A stretch of DNA of 64,000 nucleotides from Apostichopus japonicus (GCF_037975245.1 NC_092583.1:3712764-3776763); one strand, 5' to 3'. Shown: positions 26,201 through 36,512, numbered from the stretch's first letter. A program made the numbers and translations. The notes: generated from the letters alone by a model not told the origin.

Positions 26201-26785
26201 AGCGGTTCTCCCGGCTCCTGTATAGGCTTAGTGTTATACTGTTAGATTAATATTCGGTGCTTTCCTTCCTGGAATGCAGATTGTCTATATGTTTATATAC
26301 TATTACGTAATCCTGGCGTACTTAGTACTTGTATTCTGAATTGTAACTCAACGTACTACGTGCTGATGTGTATGCAACTAGACGATTCATACATAGTTAA
26401 CATACGGTACTTTAAGACACCACATAAATGATCAGGTCAAATATACGATAACATAATGTTCACCTCTTCTCAATTGTATCCGAATTGCGTTAATGTCGAT
26501 ACATGGTCAAATCCGATAGTATTGATTGCTTTGTTTTATCTTATTTTTTATCTTAATATCGTATAAGTTGTCTTTGTATATAAGCTTTAATACGACAGGC
26601 TGCAAAATAGACATATGTATATTTATACTTACGTCGTCATAGAGTGTTGCTTCTTTGTCATACCATTCAATAACTGATACACCAGAAGAATCTTTCGCCA
26701 TTCGATTAATCAAATCTGATCTTTTTTCAAGATATCGGTCCAATTGGAGATCTTCTGTTGCTTTGTGCTCCATAGCGGTTTCCAT
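8050..26785 (-). CDS. METTL27-like: METTL27/WBSCR27-like SAM-dependent methyltransferase (5 exons)
   Basis: Exons join (26633-26785, 14350-14472, 13075-13213, 12167-12259, 8050-8246), with every junction a GT/AG intron and compatible phase, giving 234 residues. The human METTL27 family member is about 245 residues. Seen in order: an N-terminal WYDKEATLYDD motif; motif I DIAAGTGKLG (SAM binding); an acidic second-strand segment DIDGIDGS; YDAASCGG with a following GH; and KPGGYLVF at the last core strands. This order matches the METTL27 class I methyltransferase pattern. The substrate is unknown in the family. The start is the ATG at 26785 (A at -3, G at +4); an upstream in-frame ATG at 26839 would add 18 residues. 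Intron 1 is 12 kb and intron 4 is 3.9 kb, both full of transposons. Confidence 0.8.
8904..9416. mobile_element. MITE, family E, 6-bp TSD (copy 1)
   Basis: The inverted ends are CATAGCTCCCAACT and, inverted, CAGAGCTCCCAACT. The flanking 6-bp duplication is CATTTA (8898-8903, 9417-9422). A closely similar copy at 29896-30390 has its own duplication CAACAA. Non-coding, with a G-run/C-run hairpin at about 8960-9000. Confidence 0.82.
9459..10530. mobile_element. hAT-like element, family C, 8-bp TSD
   Basis: The ends are CAGGCGCGGCGGAACGG and, inverted, CAGTGGCGACGGAACCGG. The flanking perfect 8-bp duplication is GACTAGTC (9451-9458 and 10531-10538). It lies inside element B and itself contains the MITE at 9774-10154. 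No transposase. Confidence 0.85.
9774..10154. mobile_element. hAT-like MITE, family D (copy 1, innermost)
   Basis: The ends are CAGTGGCGGA inverted, with an 8-bp duplication agtaaggg/agtaagtg (7 of 8 match). It contains an imperfect palindrome around gcgccaccacaggttggcgc. A related copy is at 47969-48336. It sits inside C, which sits inside B. Confidence 0.82.
10668..12166. other. Intron 4 remainder, no gene seen
   Basis: AT-rich intron sequence. The 85-codon ORF near 11669-11926 has no splice context or recognisable domain and I do not support it. Confidence 0.5.
12167..12259 (-). CDS. METTL27-like: Methyltransferase exon 4
   Basis: Residues 139-169 plus one base, phase 1 to 1, acceptor caacag and donor gtaaga. 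It encodes TYDAASCGG, a Gly-His pair and RTVKPG, matching the family pattern FDAV...GH...R-x-x-KPGG. The final Gly is split and completed in exon 5. Confidence 0.82.
13075..13213 (-). CDS. METTL27-like: Methyltransferase exon 3
   Basis: Residues 93-138 plus one base, phase 0 to 1, acceptor ttttcag and donor gtgagt. It encodes GIDGSLSMSNLAKEKNIY. The Asp of the second core strand, which binds the SAM ribose in the fold, sits in this segment. Confidence 0.82.
13214..14349. other. Intron 2 of the methyltransferase gene
   Basis: Between exons at 13213 and 14350. AT-rich with no repeats recognised and no supported coding block. Confidence 0.6.
14350..14472 (-). CDS. METTL27-like: Methyltransferase exon 2 (SAM-binding motif I)
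   Basis: Residues 52-92, phase 0 to 0, acceptor tgcag and donor gtatga. It carries YHKVVVKIL, then ARILDIAAGTGKLG, the glycine-rich SAM-binding loop of class I methyltransferases. Confidence 0.85.
14811..14864 (+). repeat. G-rich GGGGTGG tract
   Basis: More than six GGGG blocks separated by one or two bases over about 54 bp. It fits a G-quadruplex-forming motif on the plus strand. It lies in intron 1 about 340 bp upstream of methyltransferase exon 2; since the gene is on the minus strand, its RNA would carry the C-rich version. Confidence 0.85.
14865..16139. other. Intron 1 segment, no exon supported
   Basis: No repeats of known type. A minus-strand ATG block at 15817-15882 could mimic a first exon but fits less well than the exon at 26633-26785. 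Confidence 0.5.
16140..16480 (-). mobile_element. tRNA-derived SINE with conserved tail
   Basis: On the minus strand an A box (tggtcaagtggttaaggc) and a B box (ggttcgagccc) are spaced as in a tRNA. A body containing ccttgggcaaggcgcttta follows, a segment common in invertebrate SINEs. The head is at 16480. The distal end is less certain and may lie anywhere from about 16140 to 16200. Confidence 0.75.
17227..17665. repeat. 143-bp tandem repeat, three copies
   Basis: The phrase ctttgaccactgttga recurs at about 17251 and 17394, with a diverged third copy at 17538 (period 143-144 bp). Units contain tgacctaagtgacatttgg and shared flanking phrases. Non-coding, in intron 1 of the methyltransferase gene. 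Confidence 0.8.
17666..19029. other. Intron 1 segment, no gene seen
   Basis: Includes a short (GT)n and a T-run followed by a G-run at 18080-18142. No supported coding sequence. Confidence 0.5.
19030..20590 (-). mobile_element. 5'-truncated L2/CR1-like LINE with broken reverse transcriptase
   Basis: Minus-strand reading gives reverse transcriptase motifs in order: GVIPEIWKTS, NDYRPISLTS, IFIDFSSAFNTI, STGAPQGCVLSP and YADD with TVLTG, then a C-terminal segment to a stop at 19232. Frames change near 20440 and near 20095, so it is dead. The 3' end carries AATAAA (complement of 19047-19052) followed by tctatctatgcgatg, as in L2-type 3' tails. It lacks the endonuclease; a fragment of one lies at 23873-24720 in the same orientation. 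It inserted in intron 1, in the same orientation as the host gene. Confidence 0.9.
20591..21780. other. Intron 1 segment, no gene seen
   Basis: No domain or splice-flanked exon recognised. ORFs here (for example 20963-21271 and 21309-21650) have no recognisable pattern. Confidence 0.45.
21782..22040. repeat. About 110-bp tandem repeat, three copies
   Basis: The phrase acttgattgccgacattcac and variants recur at about 21791, 21899 and 22014, with tatgctggcattttgtct in between. Diverged and non-coding. Confidence 0.75.
22041..23689. other. Intron 1 segment with GACC-rich degenerate repeat
   Basis: 22440-22590 is a degenerate caacaacgt/agtttagac repeat. A 97-codon plus-strand ORF (22598-22891) has a balanced composition but no recognisable domain. 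22900-23480 carries repeated ttgacc and caagtttcat phrases similar in style to the 5474-7461 element, probably a diverged relative. Confidence 0.45.
23690..23822 (+). repeat. 130-bp polypyrimidine tract
   Basis: Almost pure C/T on the plus strand, ending at a GC palindrome ggggggcgcgcgcccccc (about 23825-23842) and the end ggatacgcgcctg (23862). That last end resembles a hAT-type terminus, and this composite cuts off the LINE endonuclease fragment. Confidence 0.85.
23873..24720 (-). mobile_element. L2-like LINE endonuclease fragment (frameshifted)
   Basis: The first part (24419-24709) reads RRRGRSGGVRKRNRRR, the basic segment preceding the endonuclease in these LINEs. After a frameshift near 24420 the endonuclease follows: FGNVRSIQNKVDEL, CFTETWLSE, RGGGLCFFIN, VYIHPKANAD and MGDFNH (catalytic Asp and His). 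It stops abruptly at NNTTLD by the inserted polypyrimidine/GC element. Together with the reverse transcriptase at 19030-20590 it would make one element, but about 3.3 kb intervene and the linking region is missing. Confidence 0.85.
24721..25627. other. Intron 1 segment, no gene seen
   Basis: No recognisable coding content. Confidence 0.45.
25628..25828. mobile_element. hAT-like MITE, family A (copy 2)
   Basis: The ends are CAGTGGCGTAGGA and, inverted, CAAGGGCGTAGGAACC, with a perfect 8-bp duplication TACATATA (25620-25627 and 25829-25836). It is a shorter, inverted relative of 384-750 and shares its gggaggggtctaaggg hairpin. Confidence 0.88.
26633..26785 (-). CDS. METTL27-like: Methyltransferase exon 1 (N-terminus)
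   Basis: It encodes residues 1-51, ending EWYDKEATLYDD at the donor gtaagt in phase 0. YD-x-x-A-x-x-YD is the usual N-terminal signature of this methyltransferase group and reads on without a break into the exon at 14350-14472. Confidence 0.75.
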
Positions 26786-27099
26786 TATTATTTTCCTTCT
26801 CGATGACGTTAACCTTCTATAGTGATATACATTGGACATGTACACCCGGCAACAACGACGTGTGCTTCCTAACTTTATGTCTAAATATCTATCATGCTCG
26901 CTGATAATAGTTACGGAGGCCCGCAAGTGACATATGGAGACTTATTTGCATGAAAGTATTTTGGGTTGATACCAAATTGTATATTATTCTTTTTCACTCC
27001 AGGTAATTATCTTGTATTTTCGTGATCCCTTGCTTAAGCGAAGTTTACTGTACATTAATCACCAGTAAAAAAAATATCTCTATATATCGTAAGTTTGGC

Positions 27100-27345
27100 A
27101 GATTTCCTAGAAGTAATTTTCCTATTGTTTACAATTTATACTGACGAAATACGTTCAGACTTCCATTGCTCTGTAGTTAACATACATGCTGATGACACTG
27201 CCTTGTATCGTAGTATCTCTAAATGTAAACATCGACAAAATCAACGCGATTATCTAGGCTTTATTACAAAATTTGTTAATACGTGTGACGAAATGATATT
27301 TGAAAATATTAATATCAAACATGAAAGTTTTATAGAAACAAAAGT
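27100..27345 (+). mobile_element. LINE reverse transcriptase fragment
   Basis: The plus-strand translation contains FTIYTDEIRS, then VNIHADDTALYRSIS, a reverse transcriptase active-site block with YADD changed to HADD, then a degraded thumb-like segment. A short isolated fragment in the opposite orientation to the L2-like copy. Confidence 0.65.
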
Positions 27346-27349
27346 GTAG

Positions 27350-28951
27350 AAAACAAAGATTCACTGTTCATGTGTTCAGCGTACTCCTCACACAATGTAT
27401 GCACAATGTATGAGTCTGCATCGACGATAAGTTAACATGTTTCAAAGGTCTCAGCTAAATAATATCATATTGTGTTCACATTAACCTATATTGCCACCCC
27501 CCCCCTCCCCCAATTTCATATTGAATCATATACGGTCTTTAATGCACCCATCCTAACGCATATCACCTATGCAGTCCCAGGTTTGGTTACAAACAGGAAG
27601 AGAATTAAGAGTTTTCTAAAATATTGTGCAAATTTATTTTGTTTAAAATAAGATATTCACAGATTTTCCGAAAATATATTTGCCTGTTAAGATCATCCTC
27701 TACATCGTGAATTGACTTCTCTAAAGGTGTAATAAGACAAAACTACAATCTACGAAATCCTGCAATCGCTCCAAGTATTAGAATCACACTCTTTTTTAGA
27801 TATTCCTCTATTCATAGAGTTGCACTTGTAATTCAAAATGAAGATTTGAATCCTTTATTATAATCCTTTGAAGTATTTTAATATTCATAACTACTATTTT
27901 CTCTTAAAACTGTCTCTCTTCTAATCATTCTTAAATTAATTATCATTTTATTCTCATATGTATATATAATTGATACTTTTGGATGCATTTTATGTAATTT
28001 ATACTTGCATAAAGGAATTGAATATGGATTTAGAAGGTCTGGGAGGGTTCATCACAGGGGTATGGTTAAGATTAAGGTTGCAATGAGTGACGGTTATGGT
28101 TAAGGTTAATCTATCTTATACAATGAGTGCATCGTTGGGAGGTTGTCGCCCGTGTCCACCCCACATGTTCTGTCGAGGCTATACCTTAAACAAATAATTC
28201 TCGAAAAAAAAAAATCTTCCGATAAAGGGACAGAAAAACTGGAGTAAATATGAAATAACAAAAACAAAAGAAAAAATCTTCAAATGTCAATTCGGTGACT
28301 CCGTAAGAAATTATATGAGCAGAGAAGCCCACGTAACTTATGAATGTACAATGCATAGCAGTAAGTTAAGTGAAAAGCGTATATAATCTTGATTGCATGC
28401 ATGCTTGTCAATAAAAAAATGTACTGGTATTTATTGATATACAGCTTGTTGTATTTGTATATATCTCACAACACACAAAATCAGATAGTATATGCCATGT
28501 GACCTTATAAGCGTAAATTAATCATAATAAAAAAGCCTTCCATGATTTGTGTCCCTGCAAAGGGTTCATTACAATTGACAAACAAACAGTTTCAAGTCTG
28601 TACAGTAAAGCCATATAGATATATAGCAATCTAGCAGCAGATGTACACAACAAAAGTCCGTAAGTGTATTTAATTTACATAACGAACGGCATGGAATTTT
28701 TTTTTTGAGGGTGGGGGGCGGGGGCTATTTATTTTGCTAATTATAACACCAGTTAATTGTATCCTTTTTCGTGCTAGATTGACAATACGGTTACAGTCTC
28801 GATATAAGGGGATTTGGGTTTAAGTGTGGATCAATTTGTTTAAGTTTTCGTGCACATGGCTCTATTTTGGGTGACTTTTCTAAGCTAGCATTGATTTTGA
28901 CGGTAATTGTATAGAAATAAAAACTTTAACGAATTGCTTTCAAAACACCAA
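27350..28951. other. Intergenic, no gene seen
   Basis: AT-rich, with homopolymer runs at 28205 and 28694 and no supported gene. A degenerate ggttaaggttaaggttgc-like repeat is at about 28062-28110. Confidence 0.45.
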
Positions 28952-29090
28952 CCTGTTAATTTTGCTTCTGTTAATGCTGAGCACAAATTCACGTTTCTGT
29001 CGCTGATCAAGAATCATTGTAAGTCTGCCAGTTGAAGTCGAGAGCAAGTTCAGTGCACGCTTTGTAACCTCAGAGTTATTGCCAAATGTT
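28952..29090 (-). CDS. Possible orphan exon
   Basis: Minus-strand block of about 46 codons, open throughout, between an acceptor (tgtatag at 29091-29097) and a possible donor (gttggt). It reads KTFGNNSEVTKRALNLLS and then RLTMILDQRQKREFVLSI. The composition looks protein-like. I recognise no family and cannot link it to another exon (phase 0 in, 2 out). It could be part of an upstream gene or a chance ORF. Confidence 0.3.
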
Positions 29091-29895
29091 TTCTATACAC
29101 AAGCAGCACAATATTATTATACGGCATAGTTCTCACTCCACGTTACGTCATCAATTGTCTCCTTCATTAACTGTATAGGTATCATAATGATTGGAATGAA
29201 CGCAGGGGTGGGGGGGGGGGGTAGGAAGCTTCCAAAAAGTGGGGGTGGGCACAACATCATAGGGGCACTTTCTCATTCCTCCTCCACCACTCGTTATGCT
29301 ATAAACCGATACACACCGGCCATATCACTTAAATATATATGATGTGTCAGTGTTAGTATGCTATCAATACCATTTATTGAGATTATTGTTTAACCGTGCT
29401 ACAAAAAGATGTGAGATGACATTTTAAAATAGCGTGTTCAGACTAAAAATAATGAATTAAATTAAAATATGAAAATTAAAAAAGGCTTCAGATATCCATA
29501 AGACAGTTGTTTATCAAAGAGGCACATTTCATTTGCCAGTAGTGCACATTTGTTCTTTTGGAAAAAAAATTGGGGGAACGTGCACCCCCTTCCCCCACCA
29601 GCTCCTACCACTGAATGCACAGGTATCCTCCAGGCCTCTTCTCTCTTTCAAGTATTGTGAACGGTATGCTAAAAATTTCATGAAACAAAGAGAATGTCCT
29701 AGTATAACCTACCGTACGCCTTATCGTAGACGAAAGTCAATATTTGGTGACCTTCCTAAATACCATTGATTAGGACGGTAAACATCAATTTGTGTACACA
29801 TTCTCAACGAAGATGAATTGTGGATCAGTCTGATCATGGAGCTATTACCGAATAGCTCCATGGTCTGATTCACAGTAAAATGTTGAAAACAACAA
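29091..29895. other. Intergenic, no gene seen
   Basis: Contains a G-run at about 29208-29221 and no supported coding sequence. Confidence 0.45.
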
Positions 29896-30390
29896 CATAT
29901 CTCCCAACTCTTGAGAAGGCAAATGCTGGTCCATGCTACGAATTGCCATCCTGAGGGAGGGGTATAAGTGGAGGGGGTGACCCCCTCCCTTTTTGAATTT
30001 TTTATTGGAATCCTGGTGATGCCTACATGTAAAATGGTGGCACTTAGAAAGGCTTTTGTCACCTTAAATTTTCTGGGAAATATGCATTTTTTGTGTGTAA
30101 CATCAATAAATTCAATAGTAGGTGATAATTTCCCGTGGCATGAAAATGTTCGCTGCTCGCCCCAATGAAAAGAAATATAGGCTAATTTGAGGTTCAAATG
30201 ATGCTGTAAAGGAGGTTTTATACTCTATTATGCAAAATGCTAAATAAATGATGGTTGCTAAGTAAAAATTTGATGCAATTTTTTTTATGTATACTTGACA
30301 ATTACAATGCGAGTTTTTCGGACGCTTGCGCGGGTTTGGGTGTTAGAACGCGGGTCCAACCCGCGAATTGAGGGTCAATTGGGAGCTCTG
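29896..30390. mobile_element. MITE, family E, 6-bp TSD (copy 2)
   Basis: Ends CATATCTCCCAACT and, inverted, CAGAGCTCCCAATT, with a 6-bp duplication CAACAA (29890-29895 and 30391-30396). Most of the body matches 8904-9416, so a short non-autonomous family with 6-bp duplications is supported by two independent insertions. Confidence 0.85.
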
Positions 30391-31900
30391 CAACAAAAAT
30401 GGAGTTAAACCTGCACTGATCGACCTCGTGAGAGGTCCTATGTGGGATAATAGCATTGTTTTTTTTATAGAAACAACATTTTTATAGAATAGACACTTTT
30501 TTTCTTGGGAAAGTTATCTATTTTTCAGACAAGGAGTTGCTGGTAAGTGAAGTAGTATGAAATAACATTGTATATATAAGCCAGTTAGGTAGGGATCTCT
30601 AAAGAGGAGGAATTTCTAAGTAAATAGGATTTTGGAGACGGAGCGGTTTCTATTGTCAAGTTTGGGTCGGATGTGGTTGCTACTTTGTCGGATTTTTTGT
30701 TGTTGTTTTTTTTGTTCTTAATATAAAAATACACCAGTCTGATAGGTGTGATGTTAGTGTAAGTGTAAGGTTACGAGATCTGTTTAGCCTTGACAACTTC
30801 AAAAACAGATTATCGGAAAATCTCAACTGCAAATAAACTGGTGCATTCTGGAATGGTTGTCTTTCAACTCTTTCTAAATATATCCCTCTACATCTTTATT
30901 GGAAATAAGTCACCTGGTACAGACTCGCAACTTAAAGGCATTGAAGACTCACCCCAATCCGCGTGCGGCCATCTGAAAAAAGTTAACTTTCTGTTGCTTG
31001 CAAATGACGTTTTATTCGTGTCGCTACAAAATGCAGACAGTAATGAAACGTGATACCTTGTTATCATTAGCTGGACCTGAGATGTCCATCGCTGTATCGT
31101 TTATACATTGTGCTGTGGGTATTGACCACAGCTGTATGTACTGACTGTACACTATTGTGTCTAATTACCGACGGTAAGCAAGAAACTTGTGTCTGCATTT
31201 TCTGGGATCGGTGGTGGTGTCTAACACTTCTGTTACACCTCATTCGAAACTAGGTCAGATTACCGGCATTAGACGTTTTTTTTTGCGCGAGTCTTCACAC
31301 CATTTAACGTCTTAGTCTGCCGCTGATCCAGGGATGTGGGGGCGTACATCTACCTTTTCAAGCCTACTCACACGCTTTGTAACACTGAAATATGGTGGTA
31401 AGAACGGGGAAAGGGAGTGGGATGGTTCATGCAGAGAAGGGAACTTTTTGTCCTGGCTATAAACTACATACTCAAAGACAACAAAACCATTTTTTTTAAA
31501 TAAATATTTTGGGATGAGGTTTGGTAACTTCATAGATTGGATAAGCACTGCTGCAGAAGGCCCTGGTATTAGTACGATATATAGCAAGTTGTTTGACTCA
31601 ATCAGTCGAATTGTCTTTTCTCCTCTAGAATAAATCACATATTTGCTGCTCTGCGCATTAAAACTCTCTATAGAACAGCATATTAATTGTTCTTCAGATT
31701 TATGAAATTTCTGGTTGTCGGTGAAAAATTTTCTTGTGAAAGTTACTTGATTTTTATCACGTCGGGACGGGACGCAATGACATGGTGTATATAGTTAAAT
31801 GAACTGATCATTGGCGATATAACTAGTCAATAATTTAGTATCTCTATACCACCCCTTCTCGATACCATCTGTGGTTACGACTTTCTTAATCTAAAATTCT
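30391..31900. other. Intergenic, no gene seen
   Basis: No domain found in the ORFs at 30790-31053 or 31312-31638; T-run-rich AT sequence. Confidence 0.45.
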
Positions 31901-31904
31901 AGTT

Positions 31905-32180
31905 ATTGTTTTGTTATTGTTTACTGTTGTTATTGTATTTGTTGTTACTGTGTTGTATATACTGTTGTTATTGTTATTGTATTGTTATTGTATACACTGT
32001 TGTTGTATTGTATTGTATTGTATTGTTATTGTATATATATATATTATTGTATATACAGTTATTGTATATACTGTTGTTATTGTTATTGTATTGTTGTATT
32101 GTATTGTTATTGTATATATATATATTATTGTATTTACAGTTATTGTATATACTGTTGTTATTGTATTGTTATTGTTTTTG
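31905..32180. repeat. TTGTTA/TTGTAT simple-repeat block
   Basis: About 275 bp of interleaved ttgttattg and ttgtatata units with larger periodicity (two near-copies of about 95 bp). The Leu/Tyr/Cys-rich ORFs in three frames are artefacts of the repeat. Confidence 0.9.
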
Positions 32181-32760
32181 TTTACAGCCCAAACTTGTAT
32201 CGTTCATTAATTAAAAACAAGAAGACTTCTTATTGTCATACATATATTTGAATAATTTGGGAGTCATATTTATCAACCTAAAGGTTATTGAAAAACTGAA
32301 AATAGCACAAAGTACAGTCCTGTTGATTGGCCACTCCATTAGGGTCTCTGTTATGGGTAAGTATTTCATGTAATTTCAGCAATACACAATAAAATTAGTA
32401 TACTTGCACTGTAGGTGAACACTTTGACGTGTTTATTTTATGTATTTACGCAGTGTTAAGACATTATTTAATAGCTCATTTAATAACATCGATGATATGC
32501 TGTATAACAGGGTTGTTTATTATTCAATGATATTAATAACTTGTCGATTCGTAGCACATTACTTGCAATAGTAAGCGAAATTGTGATATGCCTTCATGGT
32601 TCCTAGTACTATCTGGTTTCGTTGCAGCACAAAAGTATAAGAACCTATTAAGCCCTGTGTACCTATTATCGGAAGGGGGGGGGGGGGAATGACAAGAAAA
32701 CGGTAAAAAGTAGAAATACGGAAACAGTGTAAATCTAGCGACAAATTAAAAAATGAAATA

Positions 32761-35700
32761 CGTCTAGTTAACAACTGACAACTTAAAATGAACTTAATTA
32801 CTCTGATGAAACGTTGTTGCGAATGGAGATTCTGTCTCGGTTTGTGCCTAAATGGTCTGAACCTTATTTCACTTTACGATTAATTTGAATCTTTTATGTT
32901 GTTATCCAATTTCCATTCAGATTTAACGTCTTGAAATACACAAATTAGGTTACATTTTAATACGGTTTTCTTTAACCACCTAATTAACCATTGTTTAGAC
33001 AAATTGATGGTGACTTTGATAAACAATGTCGAGTAGAAGCATAAAACAAAGCAACAAATTTAAAAGAAGCAAAACAAAGAAGAAAAAAACAAGTAAAAAT
33101 ACAGAAAGAAAATTTCTAGTTACGAACATCAACTTAGAATGAACTTAATTACTTTGATGAAACGTAATTGCGAATGGAGATTCTGTCTCGGTTTGTGCTT
33201 AAATGGTCTGAATCTTATTTCACTTCACGATTAATTTGAAGCTATGATGTTGTTATCCAATTTCTATTCAGATTTAACGTCATGAAAATGCACAAATTGG
33301 GTTACATTTTAATACGGTTTTCTTTAACCACCTAATTAACCATTGTTTAGACAAATTGATGGTGACTTCGATAAACAATGTCGAGTAGAAGCATAAAACA
33401 AAGCAACAAATTTAAAAGAAGCAAAACAAAGAAGAAAAAAACAAGTAATACAGAAAGAAAATTTCTAGTTACGAACATCGTCTTAGAATGAACTTAATTA
33501 CTTTGATGAAACGTAATTGCGAATGGAGATTCTGTCTCGGTTTGTGCCTAAATTGTCTGAACCTTATTTTCTTTACGATTAATTTGAAGCTTTTATTTTT
33601 TTTATCCAATTTCTATTCAGATTTAACGCAATGAAAATACACAAATATGGTAACATTTTAATTAGGTTTTCTTTAACCATCTAATTAAAAATTGTTTACA
33701 AAATTTATTGTGGCTTTGATAAACAATGTCGAATAGAAGCATAAAACAAAGCAACAAAATATAAAAGAAGCAAAACAAAAACAAAGAAGAAGATACAAGT
33801 ACAAAGACAACAGAAACACGTCTAGTTACAAGTATCAACGTAGAATAAACTTAATTACTTTGATGTTCGTAATTGCGAATGGATATTCTGTCTCGGTTTG
33901 TGCCTGAATGGTCTGAACCTTTTTTCACTTTACGATTAATTTGAAGCTGTTATTTTGTTATCCAATTTCTATTCAGATTTAACATCATTAAAATACACAT
34001 ATTCGGTTACACTTTAATTGGGTTATCTTCAACCACCTAATTAACCATTGTTTAGAAAAAAATTATGTTGACTTTGATAAACAATGTAAAGTAGAAGCAT
34101 GAAACAAAGTAACAAATTGAAAAGAAGCAAAACAAAAACAAAACAAAGAGAAGAAAAAAGTAAAAAGACAAAAGAAAAATGTCTAGTTACGAACATTAAC
34201 TTAGAATGAACTTAATTACTTTGATGTACGTAGTTGCGAATGGATATTCTGTCTCGGTTTGTGCCTGAATGGTCTGAACCTTACTTTTCTTTATGATTAA
34301 TTTGTGGCTTTTAGGTTGTTATTTAACGTCATGAAAATACACAAATATGGTTACATTTTAATAAGGTTTTCTTTGACCATCTAATTAAAAATTGTTTACA
34401 AAATAAAATTTAAAAGAAGCAAAACAAAAACAAAGAAGAAGATACAAGTACAAAGACAACAGAAACACGTCTAATTACAAGTATCTACTTAGAATGAACT
34501 TAATTACTTTGATAAAACGTAATTGCGAATGGATATTCTGTCTCGGTTTGTGCCTGAATGGTCTGAACCTTACCTTTCTTTACGATTATTTGTGGCTTTT
34601 ATGTTGTTATTTAACGTCATGAAAATACACAAATATAGTTACATTTTAATTACTAGTTTTCTTTAACCACCTAATTAACCATTGGTTACATAATTTATGG
34701 TGGTTTTAAAACAATGTCGAGTATAGAAGCATAAAACAAAGCAACAAAATTAAAAGAAGCAAAACAATGAACAAAGAAGAATAAAAAAGTAAAAAGACAG
34801 AACGAAAATGTCTAGTTACGAACATTAACATAAAATGAACTTAATTACTTTGATGTTCGTAATTGCGAATGGAGATTCTGTCTCGGTTTTGCCTAAATGG
34901 TCTGAACCTTATTTCACTTTACGATTAATTTGAAGCTATGATGTTGTTATCCAATTTCTATTCAGATTTAACGCAATGAAAATACACAAATATGGTAACA
35001 TTTTAATTAGGTTTTCTTTAATCAACTAATTAACCATTGTTTACATCATATATGGTAGCTTTGATAAAATGTCAAGTACAAGCATAAAACAAAGCAACAC
35101 ATTTAAAAGAAGCAAACCAAACCAAAAAAAAAACAGAAGAAGAAGATACAAGTAGAAAGACAAAAGAAAAATGTCTAGTTACGAACATTTACTTAGAATG
35201 AACTTAATTACTTTGATGTACGTAATTGCGAATGGATATTCTGTCTCGGTTTGTGCCTGAATGGTCTGAACCTGACTTTTCTTTACGATTAATTTAAGGC
35301 TCTTATGTTGTTATTTAACGTCATGAAAATACACAAATATGGTTACATTTTAATTAGGTTTTCTTTGACCATCTAATTAAAAATTGTTTACAAAATAAAA
35401 TTTAAAAGAAGCAAAACAAAAACAAAGAAGAAGATACAAGTACAAAGACAACAGAAACACGTCTAGTTACAAGTATCTACTTAGAATGAACTTCATTACT
35501 TTGATAAAACGTAATTGCGAATGGATATTCTGTCTCGGTTTGTGCCTGAATGGTCTGAACCTTACTTTTCTTTACGATTATTTGTGGCTTTTATGTTGTT
35601 ATTTAACGTCATGAAAATACAAAAATATAGTTACATTTTAATTACTAGTTTTCTTTAACCACCTAATTAACCATTGGTTACATAATTTATGGTGGTTTTG

Positions 35701-36205
35701 AAAACAATGTCGAGTATAGAAGCATAAAACAAAGCAACAAAATTAAAAGAAGCAAAACAATGAACAAAGAAGAATAAAAAAGTAAAAAGACAGAACGAAA
35801 ATGTCTAGTTACGAACATTAACATAAAATGAACTTAATTACTTTGATGTTCGTAATTGCGAATGGAGATTCTGTCTCGGTTTGTGCTTAAATGGTCTGAA
35901 CCTTATTTCACTTTACGATTAATTTGAAGCTATGATGTTGTTATCCAATTTCTATTCAGATTTAACGCAATGAAAATACACAAATATGGTAACATTTTAA
36001 TAATGTTTTCTCTAATCAACTAATTAACCATTGTTTAGAAAAATTTAAGGAGACTTTGATAATCAATGTCAAATAGAAGCATAAAACAAAGCAACAAACT
36101 TTAAAGAAGCAAACAAAAAACAGAAACAAAAAGAAGAATAAACAAGTAAAAAGACAGTAAGAAACACGTCTAGTTACCAACGACAACTTTGAATGAACTG
36201 ACTTT
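32761..36205. repeat. Satellite-like array, about 10 monomers, with trimer higher-order repeat
   Basis: Monomers begin at about 32783, 33133, 33482, 33840, 34200, 34488, 34830, 35191, 35479 and 35822 (intervals 350, 349, 358, 360, 288, 342, 361, 288, 343), each with gcgaatgga-attctgtctcgg and gaagcaaaacaaa. The last six form two copies of a 288/342/360 trimer (about 991 and 996 bp), a higher-order repeat. Non-coding; the array ends about 400 bp beyond the stop of the DED-ZU5 gene. Confidence 0.92.
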
Positions 36206-36506
36206 GATGTAAACAGTGGTTTGTTGAACGATGTTAAAATCGCAGTGATATAACTGTATGGAAAGTGAGAAAATCTAAAGTTGCCTCTCCAGTTGTTTAG
36301 TAAATTTTTTTACTCCACTGCAGACAAGGGAAACAAGTTACAACTGCCTACCCAGTAAATTACCGTGTATAACTTGCATAAGCAAGTTATTTTCATGGCT
36401 TTTACCGTAAATGAAAATTGTTGCAGCATGTTATCATGACATACAGTGTCAAAAATAACAGTTATCAGTACCTTTACTATGCCATATTTAATTCTGATGG
36501 ATACTA

Positions 36507-36512
36507 TTTATT
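36507..36512 (-). promoter_or_regulatory. Polyadenylation signal AATAAA
   Basis: AATAAA on the minus strand, 94 nt beyond the TAA stop at 36606-36608 of the DED-ZU5 gene. Position and strand fit a 3' UTR end just before the satellite array. Confidence 0.6.

Noticed and set aside
31906-32251. Three overlapping Leu/Tyr/Cys-rich ORFs resembling membrane proteins
   Set aside because: All three frames are open because of the ttgttattg simple repeat.
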